Assembly (NCBI GenBank): GCA_963855995.1
Contig: OY979725.1
Span: forward strand, 930,001 to 994,000
From: Muricea muricata
Taxonomy: Eukaryota > Cnidaria > Anthozoa > Malacalcyonacea > Plexauridae
Reading direction: 5' to 3'
DNA: 64,000 nt
The notes beneath the pieces were generated by a model. That model did not search any database and was not told the DNA's origin. It saw nothing but the letters and a program-made list of their open reading frames with translations. Made by a program: the position numbers and the translations under genes. This document shows, in pieces, positions 9,588 to 20,574 of this stretch. Within the stretch, counting starts at the first letter, position 1. Every line of letters begins with the position of its first letter.

Positions 9588-12500
9588 CCGGATTTAGGGT
9601 TAATCTGGCCGGATTTAGAGTTAAATCCGACTGGATTAACCCTAAATCCGGCTATATTAACCGTAAATCCAGCCGGATTTAACCCTTAATCCAGCCGGAT
9701 TAAGCATAAATCCGACTAGATTAACCCTAAATCCGGCTGGATTAACCCTAAATCCGGCTGGATTAACCCTAAATCCAGCTGGATTAACCGTAAATCCAGC
9801 CAGATTTAACCCTTAATCCAGCCGGATTAAGCCTAAATCCGACCGGATTAACCCTAAATCTGGCCGGATTTAACCCTTAACCTGGCCAGATTAACCCTAA
9901 ATCCGGCTCGATTAACCCTAAATCCAGCTGGATTAACCCTAAATCCAGCTGGATTAACCGTAAATCCAGCCGGATTTAACCCTTAATCCAGCCGGATTAA
10001 ACCTAAATCCGACCGGATTAACCCTAAATCTGGCCGGATTTAACCCTTAATTATAATATGGCCAGATTAACCCTAAATCCGGCTGGACTAACCCTAAATC
10101 CAGCTGGATTAATCGTAAATCTAGCCGGATTTAACCCTTAATCCAGCCGGATTAAGTCTAAACCCGACCGGATTAACCCTAAATCTGGCCGGATTTAACC
10201 CTTAATCTGGCAAGATTAACCCTAAATCCAACCAGATTAACCCTAAATACGACCGGATTACCTTTAAGTTCGGCTGGATTTAAGCTTAATCTTCCCAGAT
10301 TTAGGGTTAATCTGGCCGGATTTAGGGTTAAATCCGACTGGATTAATACTAAATCCGACCGGATTAACCCTAAATCTGGCTGGATTAACTGTAAATCAAG
10401 CCGGATTTAACCCTTAATCCAGCCGGATTAAGCCTAAATCCGACCGGATTAACCCTTAATCTGGCCGGATTTAACCCTTAATCTGGCCAGATTAACTCTA
10501 AATCCAACAAGATTAACCCTAAATCCGACCGGATTAACCCTAAATCCGACCCGATTACCTTTAAATCCGGCTGGATTTAAGCTTAATCTTGCCGGATTTA
10601 GGGTTAATCTGGCCGGATTTAGAGTTAAATCCAACTGGATTAACCCTAAATCCGGCTGGATTAACCGTAAATCCAGCCGGATTTAACCCTTAATCCAGCC
10701 GGATTAAGCCTAAACCCGACCGGAATAACCCTAAATCTGGCCGGATTTAACCCTTAATCTGGCCAGATTAATCCGGCTGGATTAAGGGTTAAATCCGGCT
10801 AGATTTACGGTCAATCCAGCTGGATTCAAGGTTAATCCAGCTGGATTTACGATTAATCCAGCCGGATTTAGGGTTAATCCAGCTGGATTTAGGGTTAATC
10901 CAGCCAGATTTAGGGTTAATCCAGTCGGATTTATGCTTGATCCGGTTGGATTAAGGGTTAAATCCGGCTGGATTTACGGTTAATCCAGCCGGATTTAGGG
11001 TTAATCCAGTCGGATTGAACTCTAAATCCGGCCAGATTAACCCTAAATCCGGAAAGATTAAGCTTAAATCCAGCCGGATTTAAAGGTAATCCGGTCGAAT
11101 TTAGGGTTAATCTGGTTGGATTTAGGGTTAATCTGGTTGGATTAAGGGTTAATCTGGCCAGATTAAGGGTTAAATTTGGCCAGATTTAGGGTTAATCCGG
11201 TCAGATTTAGGCTTAATCCGGCTGGATTAAGGGTTAAATCCGGCTGGATTTACGGTTAATCCAGCCGGATTTAGGGTTAATCCAGTCGGATTGAACTCTA
11301 AATCCGGCCAGATTAACCCTAAATCTGGCAAGATTAAGTTTAAATCCAGCCGAACTTAAAGGTAATCCGGTCGGATTTAGGGTTAATCTGGTTGGATTTA
11401 GGGTTAATCTGGCCAGTTTAAGGGTTAAATCCGGCCAGATTTAGGGTTAATCCGGTCGGAGTTAGGCTTAATCTAACTGGATTAAAAGTTAAATCCGGCT
11501 GGATTTAGGGTTAATCCAGCTGGATTTATGGTTAATCCAGCCGGATTTAGTATTAATCCAGTCGGATTTAACCCTAAATCCGGCCAGATTAACCCTAAAT
11601 CTGGAAAGATTGAGCTTAAATCCAGCCGAACTTACAGGTAATCCGGTCGGATTTAGGGTTAATCTGGTTGGATTTAGGGTTAATCTGGCCAGATTAAGGG
11701 TTAAATCCGGCCGGATTTAGGGTTAATCCGGTCGGATTTAGGCTTAATCCGGCTGGATTAAGGGTTAAATCCGGCTGGATTTAGAGTTAATCCGGCTGGA
11801 TTTAGGGTTAATCCAGCTGGATTTAGGGTTAATCCAGCCGGATTTAGTATTAATCCAGTCGGATTTAACCCTAAATCCGGCCAGATTAACCCTAAATCTG
11901 GAAAGATTAAGCTTAAATCCAGCCGAACTTAAAGGTAATCCGGTCGGATTTAGGGTTAATCTGGTTGGATTTAGGGTTAATCTGGCCAGTTTAAGGGTTA
12001 AATCCGGCCAGATTTAGGGTTAATCCGGTCGGAGTTAGGCTTAATCTGGCTGGATTAAGGGTTAAATCCGGCTGGATTTAGGGTTAATCCAGCTGGATTT
12101 AGGGTTAATCCAGCCGGATTTAGTATTAATCCAGTCGGATTTAACCCTAAATCCGGCCAGATTAACCCTAAATCTGGAAAGATTGAGCTTAAATCCAGCC
12201 GAACTTACAGGTAATCCGGTCGGATTTAGGGTTAATCTGGTTGGATTTAGGGTTAATCTGGCCAGATTAAGGGTTAAATCCGGCCGGATTTAGGGTTAAT
12301 CCGGTCGGATTTAGGCTTAATCCGGCTGGATTAAGGGTTAAATCCGGCTGGATTTAGGGTTAATCCGGCTGGATTTAGGGTTAATCCAGCTGGATTTAGG
12401 GTTAATCCAGCCGGATTTAGTATTAATCCAGTCGGATTTAACCCTAAATCCGGCCAGATTAACCCTAAATCCGGCAAGATTAAGCTTAAATCCAGCCGGA

Positions 12501-13908
12501 TTTAAAGGTAATCCGGTCGGATTTAGGGTTAATCTGGTCGAATTTAGGGTTAATCTGGCCTGATTCAGGGGTAAATCTGGCCAGATTTTTGGTTAATCCG
12601 GTCGGATTTAGGCTTAATCCGGCTGGATTAAGGGTTAAATCTGGCTGGATTTACGGTTAATCCAGCTGGATTTAGGGTTAATCCAGCTGGATTTAGGGTT
12701 AATCCAGCTGGATTTAGGGTTAATCCAGCCGGATTTAGAGTTAATCCAGTCGGATTGATGCTTAATCCGGCTTGATTAAGGGTCAAATCCGGCTGGATTC
12801 ACGGTTAATCCAGCCGGATTTAGGGTTAATCCAGTCGGATTTAACTCTAAATCCGGCCAGATTAACCCTAAATCCGGCAAGATTAAGCTTAAATCCAGCC
12901 AGATTTAACCCTTAATCCAGCCGGATTAAGCCTAAATCCGACCGGATTAACCAAAAATCTGGCAGGATTTAACCCTTAATCTGGCCAGATTAACCCTAAA
13001 TCCGGCTGGATTAACCCTAAATCCAGCTGGATTAACCCTAAATCCAGCTGGATTAACCGCAAATCCGGCTGGATTACGGTTAATCCAGCTGGATTTAGGG
13101 TTAATCCAGCTGGATTAACCCTAAGTCTGGCCGGATTTAACCCTTAATCTGGCCAGATTAACCCTAAATCCGGCTGGATTAACCCTAAATCCAGCTGGAT
13201 TAAGCCTAAATCCAGCTGGATTAACCGTAAATCTAGCCGGATTTAACCCTTAATCCAGCCGGATTAAGTCTAAATCCGACCGGATTAACCCTTAATCTGG
13301 CCGGATTTAACCCTTAATCTGGCCAGATTAACCCTAAATCCAACCAGATTAACCCTAAATCCGAGCGGATTACCTTTATGTTCGGCTGGATTTAAGCTTA
13401 ATTTTTCCAGATTTAGGGTTAATCTGGCCGGATTTAGGGTTAAATCCGACTGGATTAATACTAAATCCGGCTGGATTAACCGTAAATCCAGCCGGATTTA
13501 ACCCTTAATCCAGCCAGATTAAGCCTAAATCCGACCGGATTAACCCTAAATCTGGCCGGATTTAACCCTAAATCTGGCCGGATTTAACCCTTAATCTGGC
13601 CAGATTAACCCTAAATCCGACCGGATTACCTTTAAATCCGGCTGGATTTAAGCTTAATCTTGCCGGATTTATGGTTAATCTGGCCGGATTTAGAGTTCAA
13701 TCCGACTGGATTAACCCTAAATCCGGCTGGATTAACCGTAAATCCAGCCGGATTTAACCCTTAATCCAGCCGGATTAAGCCTAAATCTGGCCGGATTTAA
13801 CCCTTAATCTGGCCAGATTAACCCTAAATCCAACCAGATTAACCCTAAATCCGACCGGATTAACCCTAAATCCGAGCGGATTACCTTTAAATCAGGCTGG
13901 ATTTAAGC
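9588..13908. repeat. Satellite array of 21-bp telomere-like units, 4.3 kb
   Basis: About 200 degenerate 21-bp units are present. The typical unit is the 14-bp perfect palindrome AATCCAGCTGGATT plus the 7-bp linker TAGGGTT, so TTAGGGTTAA-like telomeric strings recur every 21 bp. The palindrome varies as CCGG, CTGG, TCGG or CCAG. Orientation, set by the linker, flips: mostly CCCTAA on the plus strand from 9620 to about 10770, TTAGGG to about 12890, then CCCTAA again with small flips (about 10280-10340, 13070-13110, 13400-13450). Open frames inside have no coding meaning. Confidence 0.9.
11548..12714. repeat. Higher-order repeat within the 21-bp array
   Basis: The rare variant linker tagtattaatccagtcgg occurs at 11548, 11845, 12121 and 12418, spaced 297, 276 and 297 bp apart. 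The 21-bp variants between occurrences follow the same order. The array was therefore enlarged by copying blocks of about 13-14 units; the 276-bp block lacks one unit. Confidence 0.75.
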
Positions 13909-14414
13909 TTAAGGTGGTCTTACACCCAATTTTCATTTTTTTTTTCAATAAACACTAGGTCAAAGAAAAGTTTATATTATGGTAGGGTACATAAATGTGA
14001 TGAAAAAAATACATTACTGTACATCTGTGTTGCCTTGGTTACCATGATAATTACCCCTATTGAGAAAATAAGCACCTATTTTCAGACTTGATTAAGCTCC
14101 AGTGGATGGTCAGAAAATTTTAGTGTTACATTGTTACTATAGATATGGCCTAGGAGCCAAACCAAAAAAACGCCTAACTTTTTATGACCATCTCAGTTTT
14201 TTTACGAATTTTCAGCAAAATAACAGTTTTTGAGAAACAATATACTGTATAGGAAGATATTTCAAGACTTGGCATAAAACTTTTTTCAGTTTTTTTTGGT
14301 TTGGCTCCTAGCATGATACTGTGTGCTACACAGTAGAAAATTTCAGTCAAATCGGTTAAAATCTGTCATAGATATGGAAAGCCATAGCTGTCTTAAGTGA
14401 TAAAACGTCATTTC

Positions 14415-14900
14415 ATTAGGTGCTTTATACATCATATACGGTGCTTTAAACATGACATGCGGTGCTTTGGGTATTATCTGCGGTGCTTTAAACATTATAT
14501 GCGGTGCTTTAATCATTATATGCGGTGCTTTAAACATTATATGCGGTGCTTTAAACATTATATGCGGTGCTTCGAGCATTATATGCGGTGCTTTAAACAT
14601 TATATGCGGTGCTTTGAGTATTATATGCGGTGCTTTAAACATTATATGCGGTGCTTCGAGCATTATATGCGGTGCTTCGAACATTATATGCGGTGCTTCG
14701 AACATTATATGCGGTGCTTTGAACATTATATGCTGTGCTTTGAGCATTATACGCAGTGCTTTCATCATTATACGCAGTTATTTCATCATTATACGCGGCG
14801 CTTTCATCATTATATGCGGTGCTTTCATCATTATACGCGGTGATTTCACCTTTGTACGCAGTGCTTTGAACATTATACGCGGTGGTTCCAGCGTCATTAT
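14415..14900. repeat. 21-bp tandem array in the left foldback arm
   Basis: Roughly 22 units of 21 bp begin gcggtgctttaaacattat, with variants ttcgagc, ttcgaac and ttcatc, and drift to acgc-type units at the right end. Because 21 is a multiple of three, frames read through on both strands as repetitive peptides (HYMRCFK, HIMFKAP). These are artefacts. Confidence 0.9.
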
Positions 14901-15215
14901 ACTCAGTGAGCCAGTACCTTTGGTCAGCGTTGTGGAATGTTACACGATTCTGCTATACGTCATGTCATCAAGAATATCTAAACACTCATCGAATATTCAT
15001 AGGGCGATCACGTGTCATTTCCTGCTTGGAAATTTACAAGTTGAGCGCAGTTATAAAACGGTAAAATATATAAGACTTTTCTGGCGTTTTAAATCGAAAG
15101 TAAACCCAGGGGGTTTGAAATATGGAACAAATACTGCAATCTTTAAATTTGGGGACTTTGCGTGGCCGATTTGAAGCACAGCGAATAGAACCGCAGGCAG
15201 TTTTAAATTTAATGC

Positions 15216-16544
15216 GAAATTTTGAAAAATTTTGGGAAAAAATTTTGAAAAAAAATTTGGGAAAAAAATTTGAAAAAAAATTCGGGAAAAAATTTTGGCA
15301 AAAAATTCTGAAAAAAAATTGGGAAAAAATCTTGAAAAAAAATTCTGGAAAAAATTTTGAAAAAAAATTTGGGAAATTCATGAATAATTCATGAATATTT
15401 CATGAATAATTCATGATAATTCATGAAAAATATTGGGAAAAATTTGGAATAAAAAATTTGGGAAAAAATTTTGAAAAAAGTTTGGGAAAAAAACTTGAAA
15501 AAAATTCTGAAAAAAATTTTGACAAAAAACTTTGACAAAAAATTCTGAAAAAAATTTGGGAAAAAATCTTGAAAAAAGTCTGGAAAGAATTTTGAAAAAT
15601 TTTTTGGGAAATTCATGAATAATTCATGAATAATTCATGAATATTCATGAATAATTCATGATCATGAATCATTCATGGTTTTTCAGGAAAAAATCTTGAA
15701 AAAAAATTAGGAAAAAGTTTTGACAAAAATTTTTTTCCCAATTTCTTTTTCAAAATTTTTTCCTGAATTTTTTTTCAAGATTTTTTCCTGGAAAATTCAT
15801 GAATTATTCATGAATTATTCATGAATTTCATGAATTATTCATGATATTCATGAATTATTCATGATTTCCCAAATTTTTTTCAGAATTTTTTCCCAAATTT
15901 TTTTTTCAAAATTTTTTTCCCAAATTTTTTTTAAAATTTCCCAAAAAAATTTGGGAAAAAATTTCGGAAAAAAATTTGGAAAAAAATTCTGAAAAAAAAT
16001 TAGGAAAAAATTTTGACAAAAAATTTTTTTTCCCAATTTCTTTTTCAAAATTTTTTCCGGAATTTTTTCCAAGATTTTTTGCTGGAAAATTCATTAATTA
16101 TTCATGAATTATTCATGAATTTCATGAATTATTCATGATATTCATGAATTATTCATGATTTCCCAAATTTTTTTCAGAATTTTTTCCCAAATTTTTTTTT
16201 CAAAATTTTTTTCCCAAATTTTTTTTAAAATTTCCCAAAAAAATTTGGGAAAAAATTTCGAAAAAAAATTTGGAAAAAAATTCTGAAAAAAAATTAGGAA
16301 AAAGTTTTGACAAAAAATTTTTTTCCCAATTTCTTTTTCAAAATTTTTTCCGGAATTTTTTTCAAGATTTTTTCCTGAAAAATTCATGAATTATTCATGA
16401 TTTCATGAAATATTCATGAATTAATCATGAAATATTCATGAATTATTCATGATTTCCCAATTTTTTTGTCAAAATTTTTTCCAGAATATTTTTTCAAATT
16501 TTTTTCCCTAACTTTTTTCAAAATTTTTTCCCATTAAATTTAAA
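15216..16544. repeat. A/T-run spacer with a 294-bp direct duplication
   Basis: The spacer between the foldback arms consists of gggaaaaaattttgaaa-type runs and attcatgaattattcatga blocks. Most of it also reads as its own complement. A block at 15782-16080 recurs at about 16076-16375; the shared landmark atttcccaaatttttttcag starts at 15864 and 16158, giving a 294-bp period. Low complexity; not coding. Confidence 0.8.
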
Positions 16545-16859
16545 ACTGCCTGCGGTTCCATTCGCTGTGCTTCAAATCGGCCACGCAAAGTTTCCAAATT
16601 TAAAGATTGCAGTATTTGTTCCATATTTCAAACCCCCTGCGTTTACTTTCGATTTAAAACGCCAGAAAAGTCTTATATATTTTACCGTTTTATAACTGCG
16701 CTCAACTTGTAAATTTCCAAGCAGGAAATGACACGTGATCGCCCTATGAATATTCGATGAGTGTTTAGATATTCTTGATGACATGACGTATAGCAGAATC
16801 GTGTAACATTCCACAACGCTGACCAAAGGCACTGGCTCACTGAGTATAATGACGCTGGA

Positions 16860-17410
16860 ACCACCGCGTATAATGTTCAAAGCACTGCGTATAAAGGTGA
16901 AAGCACCGCATATAATGATGAAAGCACCGCGTACAAAGGTGAAATCACCGCGTATAATGATGAAAGCACCGCATATAATGATGAAAGCGCCGCGTATAAT
17001 GATGAAATAACTGCGTATAATGATGAAAGCACTGCGTATAATGCTCAAAGCACAGCATATAATGTTCAAAGCACCGCATATAATGTTCGAAGCACCGCAT
17101 ATAATGTTCGAAGCACCGCATATAATGCTCGAAGCACCGCATATAATGTTTAAAGCACCGCATATAATACTCAAAGCACCGCATATAATGTTTAAAGCAC
17201 CGCATATAATGCTCGAAGCACCGCATAAAATGTTTAAAGCACCGCATATGTTTAAAGCACCGCATATAATGATTAAAGCACCGCATATAATGCTTAAAGC
17301 ACCGCATATAATGCTCAAAGCACCGCATATAATGTTTAAAGCACCGCATATAATACTCAAAGCACCGCATGTCATGTTTAAAGCACCGTATATAATGTAT
17401 AAAGCACCTA
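16860..17410. repeat. 21-bp tandem array in the right foldback arm
   Basis: This is the inverted counterpart of the 14415-14900 array (units aatgtttaaagcaccgcat). It has a few more units than the left arm and one unit shortened at about 17250 (ccgcatatgtttaaagc), so the arms have changed copy number independently. Confidence 0.88.
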
Positions 17411-19422
17411 ATGAAATGACGTTTTATCACTTAAGACAGCTATGGCTTTCCATACATAGATATGCAGTCTGAAAAATGCGGCATTGGCCAAATTTCACAT
17501 TTTGAGAAAAATGGTATTTAAGTTTAGGTTCGAAATAAGGGTTAACTAAAAGTAAACGTAACACGAATAGTTCTCACTTGTAACTTGAAAATGATGCAAG
17601 AAGCATCGAAACGTCGTTGTAATAAAATAAAATTCATATCACTATCATTCTTGTCAAAATTATTTTCACAAAAGATTTTAATAAAGAATCTTTTTATTTT
17701 ATTACAAAAATTTCTTCACCACATTATTCCAACATGATTTATGATTCAATTTGAGTATGATTTGAAAAATGGCCCTAGACCATAATTTTGGGTGTAAGAC
17801 CACCTTAATAGTTCTCACACTGTAAAGCTTAGTTTACGTCATTACATAGCTCTACTGGTTGTTTTCATGATTGGAAAAGTTTTATTCGCCCGTGCTTCGC
17901 ATAGCCAAAGATATTTTTATCATGGTAAGGTGTGGAGTTTATGCAAATAAACTTATAATTAGAAATGAGTTCAAACGGGAAACAAACCTTTCTATTTTCA
18001 AGCAAACTTTGAAGAAACTTTTTTGAAACACAGAGAGCAGTGTGATGACCTACAGTGAAGCTCAAGCATTTACTATAAAAGACTTTATGGCGGAGAGAAT
18101 TTTTAATGAGTTCTTAGTATTGATTCACCTTAAAGTGCCTATATCACTCAGGGGATCTTTACGAATTTGGAAAGAGCACAAAAAGTTAGTTAATAAGTTC
18201 TTTAACCTTTTTTGATTTAGTTCAATAGTTTCCGAGATATGGGGCGCCAAACATGGCTTTTTCAAAAAATTTCCGTGGGCTTGGGGGACTGGGACTCAGG
18301 AACACGAACATAAACAAACACTATAGATTATATTACATTTCACCACTATAACTTACTAAAATGAGAATTTTTGCATGAAAAATAAGTTTATTTAGCTCAA
18401 AAACGTCCCTCAGTGCTGAAAAAAAGTTCCTGCGATTGAGCTAAATGTAAAATCGAGGATGAAACGTACAAAATGACTTCAAAATCCATTTGAAAGTGTC
18501 AGGGCCTTCCCATCCTCGTGGATGGAGCCTTTCCAAATGTCGTCTAGCTAAATGAGATGGTTGGCATGTTTTAGAGCATACATTGACAAGTATGGGTCAA
18601 CGAATACGTTTGGAAGCTTGAAGGATATAACAAAGAAATTAATTTTTAGATGAAACGGACATTATACCGTGTTCTTGGTAGGTGAATCCGTGAATGAAGT
18701 ATTTCCTAGTATATGTAAATGTGACGGCCATACTGACCTAATTTATACCATATTTTGGGATTAAAAGAATAAATTTTGATGTGTCTTTAAGTGATAATGT
18801 TTTGCAAGTTTAGCTGTTGAGGTATATAAATTATAAAAGATTCTATGTTAGACTGTTGAAAATCACAATACATTTCATGATCCAATGATTGTACAAGCTC
18901 ATTGCTGCAATAGACACTTGGATTAAATTTATAGTCAATGTTTGCCACTAATGGCAAAGGCCCAACTGTCCAAACCTTGCCAGACAACCTAAACTTGTGC
19001 AGATTGGAGTCATGATGATGTCTGCAAGGATCGAAGCCAGCATTCACCCGATTTAGTGGCTGTTTGTGAGAGCCTGGTTTGCATGCTGGGCTTGTCCTGT
19101 TTACCAGGCAGAATTTGATAATTTCCTTCATAAAAAGTTTGTAACTTTCATTCTAACTGAGCCAGCTTGTTTAGCAGCAATCTCTCTATCAAACAAAAAT
19201 TGGGGCACCAGTAAGCAACTTTTAGTTGCCAGCCCAATTGACCAAGCTGACCTTGTTAACAGAATGAATATTTTTGTTAAAAGCTGTTCTTGTTGATCAA
19301 GACAAGTAGTTTTTAAGTGAAACATTTTTCCTACACACAGTAGTATGAATTTCCTCTTTTGTAAGATTACAGTAAGTGATGGGCTCTGTTCTGAAATATC
19401 ACCTACTTGGACCAACTTGACC

Positions 19423-19540
19423 TCAAAGCTAGTTGGCACGCCATTGCACTAGTATATCAAAGGTTGGGGGTTCAATTCTCACCATGATCAGACAAATTTT
19501 TCAGCTTGTTTGGTGTGGATACACACTCAGACTAACATTA
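19423..19540 (+). mobile_element. tRNA-derived SINE head or tRNA pseudogene
   Basis: An A-box-like aagctagttggca at about 19426 is followed 45 bp later by the B-box-like gggttcaattctcacc. That is the spacing of a tRNA internal promoter. Several positions of a functional tRNA are lost and no acceptor stem pairs, so it is not a live tRNA gene. The AT-rich 3' side fits a decayed SINE tail, but I see no clear target-site duplication. Confidence 0.35.
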
Positions 19541-20006
19541 GAAAAAATTGACCTAATTATTATTCTATTCTTATTACTAGACCTCATTATAAGTTGAATC
19601 TAATTCAGATGGGGTTTTTTTACATTTTAGTCCTTGCTTGGTCAATTTGCTTTGCCTTATCCTGAGGATACTGAAAGAATAGGTTAATGTACTTGCTGGA
19701 AAAATACCAATCAAGGGTCACAAAATCATGTTAACTATGTTATTCTAGTGTTCTGATAGACATTGGCAATCTTTGTTTGTTATTTTATATGTATTAACTA
19801 GTATTACAAATGCATTAAGTGTAACTGACAAAAAATAAAGATTGTTTTAACACTGGTGTACATAAATATTATTTTCAAAACATGTGGCCATGTCTTCTGT
19901 AACTTTTTGCTCTATCTAATGCCAGGCAATTTTACCTGTCAAGGGAAGTGCTGCCACCAAATATGCTATATACAGTCCAAATATACTGTCTAACACCTCA
20001 GTCTAA

Positions 20007-20367
20007 GGGGCCAATTACATGGGCTGGGCTGGCCATCGCTACCCGGCTAACCTGTTCTGGTGGGCCAGCCCGCTTACTGCAATAGTCTTATATATATATA
20101 TTTGGAATTTTGATTACATGGCAGCCAGGTTAGCCTGCTTTTCTGATGTCTCGTTTGTCGCAATCAGGCTAGCCCGGTTTCCCGGGATGAAACTTTCCAT
20201 GTAATTGTTTCATTCTAGCGAACTGGGCTGAAAAATACCTAAAAATAGCACCCACACAGTTTTTATGTGGACATAAAATGAGCCCATATAATTGCAATAC
20301 CAAAGTTGCCTCGCTTAGTTGGGCGAGCCCAGTAAAGTGAGCTAGACCAGATCATGTAATCGGCCCC
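20007..20367. mobile_element. PIF/Harbinger-like MITE, 361 bp, TAA target duplication
   Basis: The element opens GGGGCCAATTACATG and closes CATGTAATCGGCCCC, inverted repeats with one mismatch. It is flanked by TAA at 20004-20006 and 20368-20370. A 3-bp TWA duplication is the usual signature of PIF/Harbinger MITEs. The interior is rich in gggctggcc-type words and non-coding. It is nested in the 3.6-kb element. Confidence 0.7.
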
Positions 20368-20468
20368 TAACACCTGATAATTTTAATAATAATGGGGAGA
20401 TTGTGTGAATTGATGCCAGCTATTTTGATAAAGAGACACAGAAATCCAAGTAACTAATGACAATATGT

Positions 20469-20574
20469 AAAGCATGCATTAATTAAAATTATATTCTCCT
20501 CCAAATATTCATATCCTTATATATAAAGCATGCATTAATTAAAATTATATTCTCCTCCAAATATTCATATCCTT
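20469..20574. repeat. Two-copy exact tandem duplication, 56-bp period
   Basis: aaagcatgcattaattaaaa begins at 20469 and again at 20525, and the following bases stay identical through ccaaatattcatatcctt. Near identity marks a recent duplication. Confidence 0.9.

Larger units (their letters stand above)
13913..17804. mobile_element. 3.9-kb non-autonomous foldback transposon flanked by TTAA
   Basis: Its ends are GGTGGTCTTACACCCAA at 13913 and the exact reverse complement ending at 17804, flanked on both sides by TTAA (13909-13912, 17805-17808). TTAA target duplications are typical of piggyBac-superfamily elements; no transposase is present, so family assignment is tentative. Inside, 14366-15215 and 16545-17456 are long, closely similar inverted arms. 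They enclose about 1.3 kb of A/T-run DNA. The insertion lies exactly at the edge of the 21-bp satellite. Confidence 0.8.

Noticed and set aside
10449..10634. Minus-strand repetitive frame (LNPARL-type repeats)
   Set aside because: Translation of the 21-bp satellite.
9588..13908. True chromosome end or telomere
   Set aside because: Units are 21 bp, degenerate and change direction; genes lie on both sides.
14343..15174. Long open frames on both strands (141, 148 and 240 codons) across the left foldback arm
   Set aside because: They are translations of a 21-bp tandem repeat, open in several frames because 21 is divisible by three, and mirrored in the other arm.
15034..16387. Phe/Lys/Asn-rich open frames
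   Set aside because: Low-complexity A/T-run spacer; composition alone keeps the frames open.
16572..17472. Long open frames (267, 161 and 150 codons) across the right foldback arm
   Set aside because: Inverted copies of the same repeat frames; no splice context or recognisable domain.
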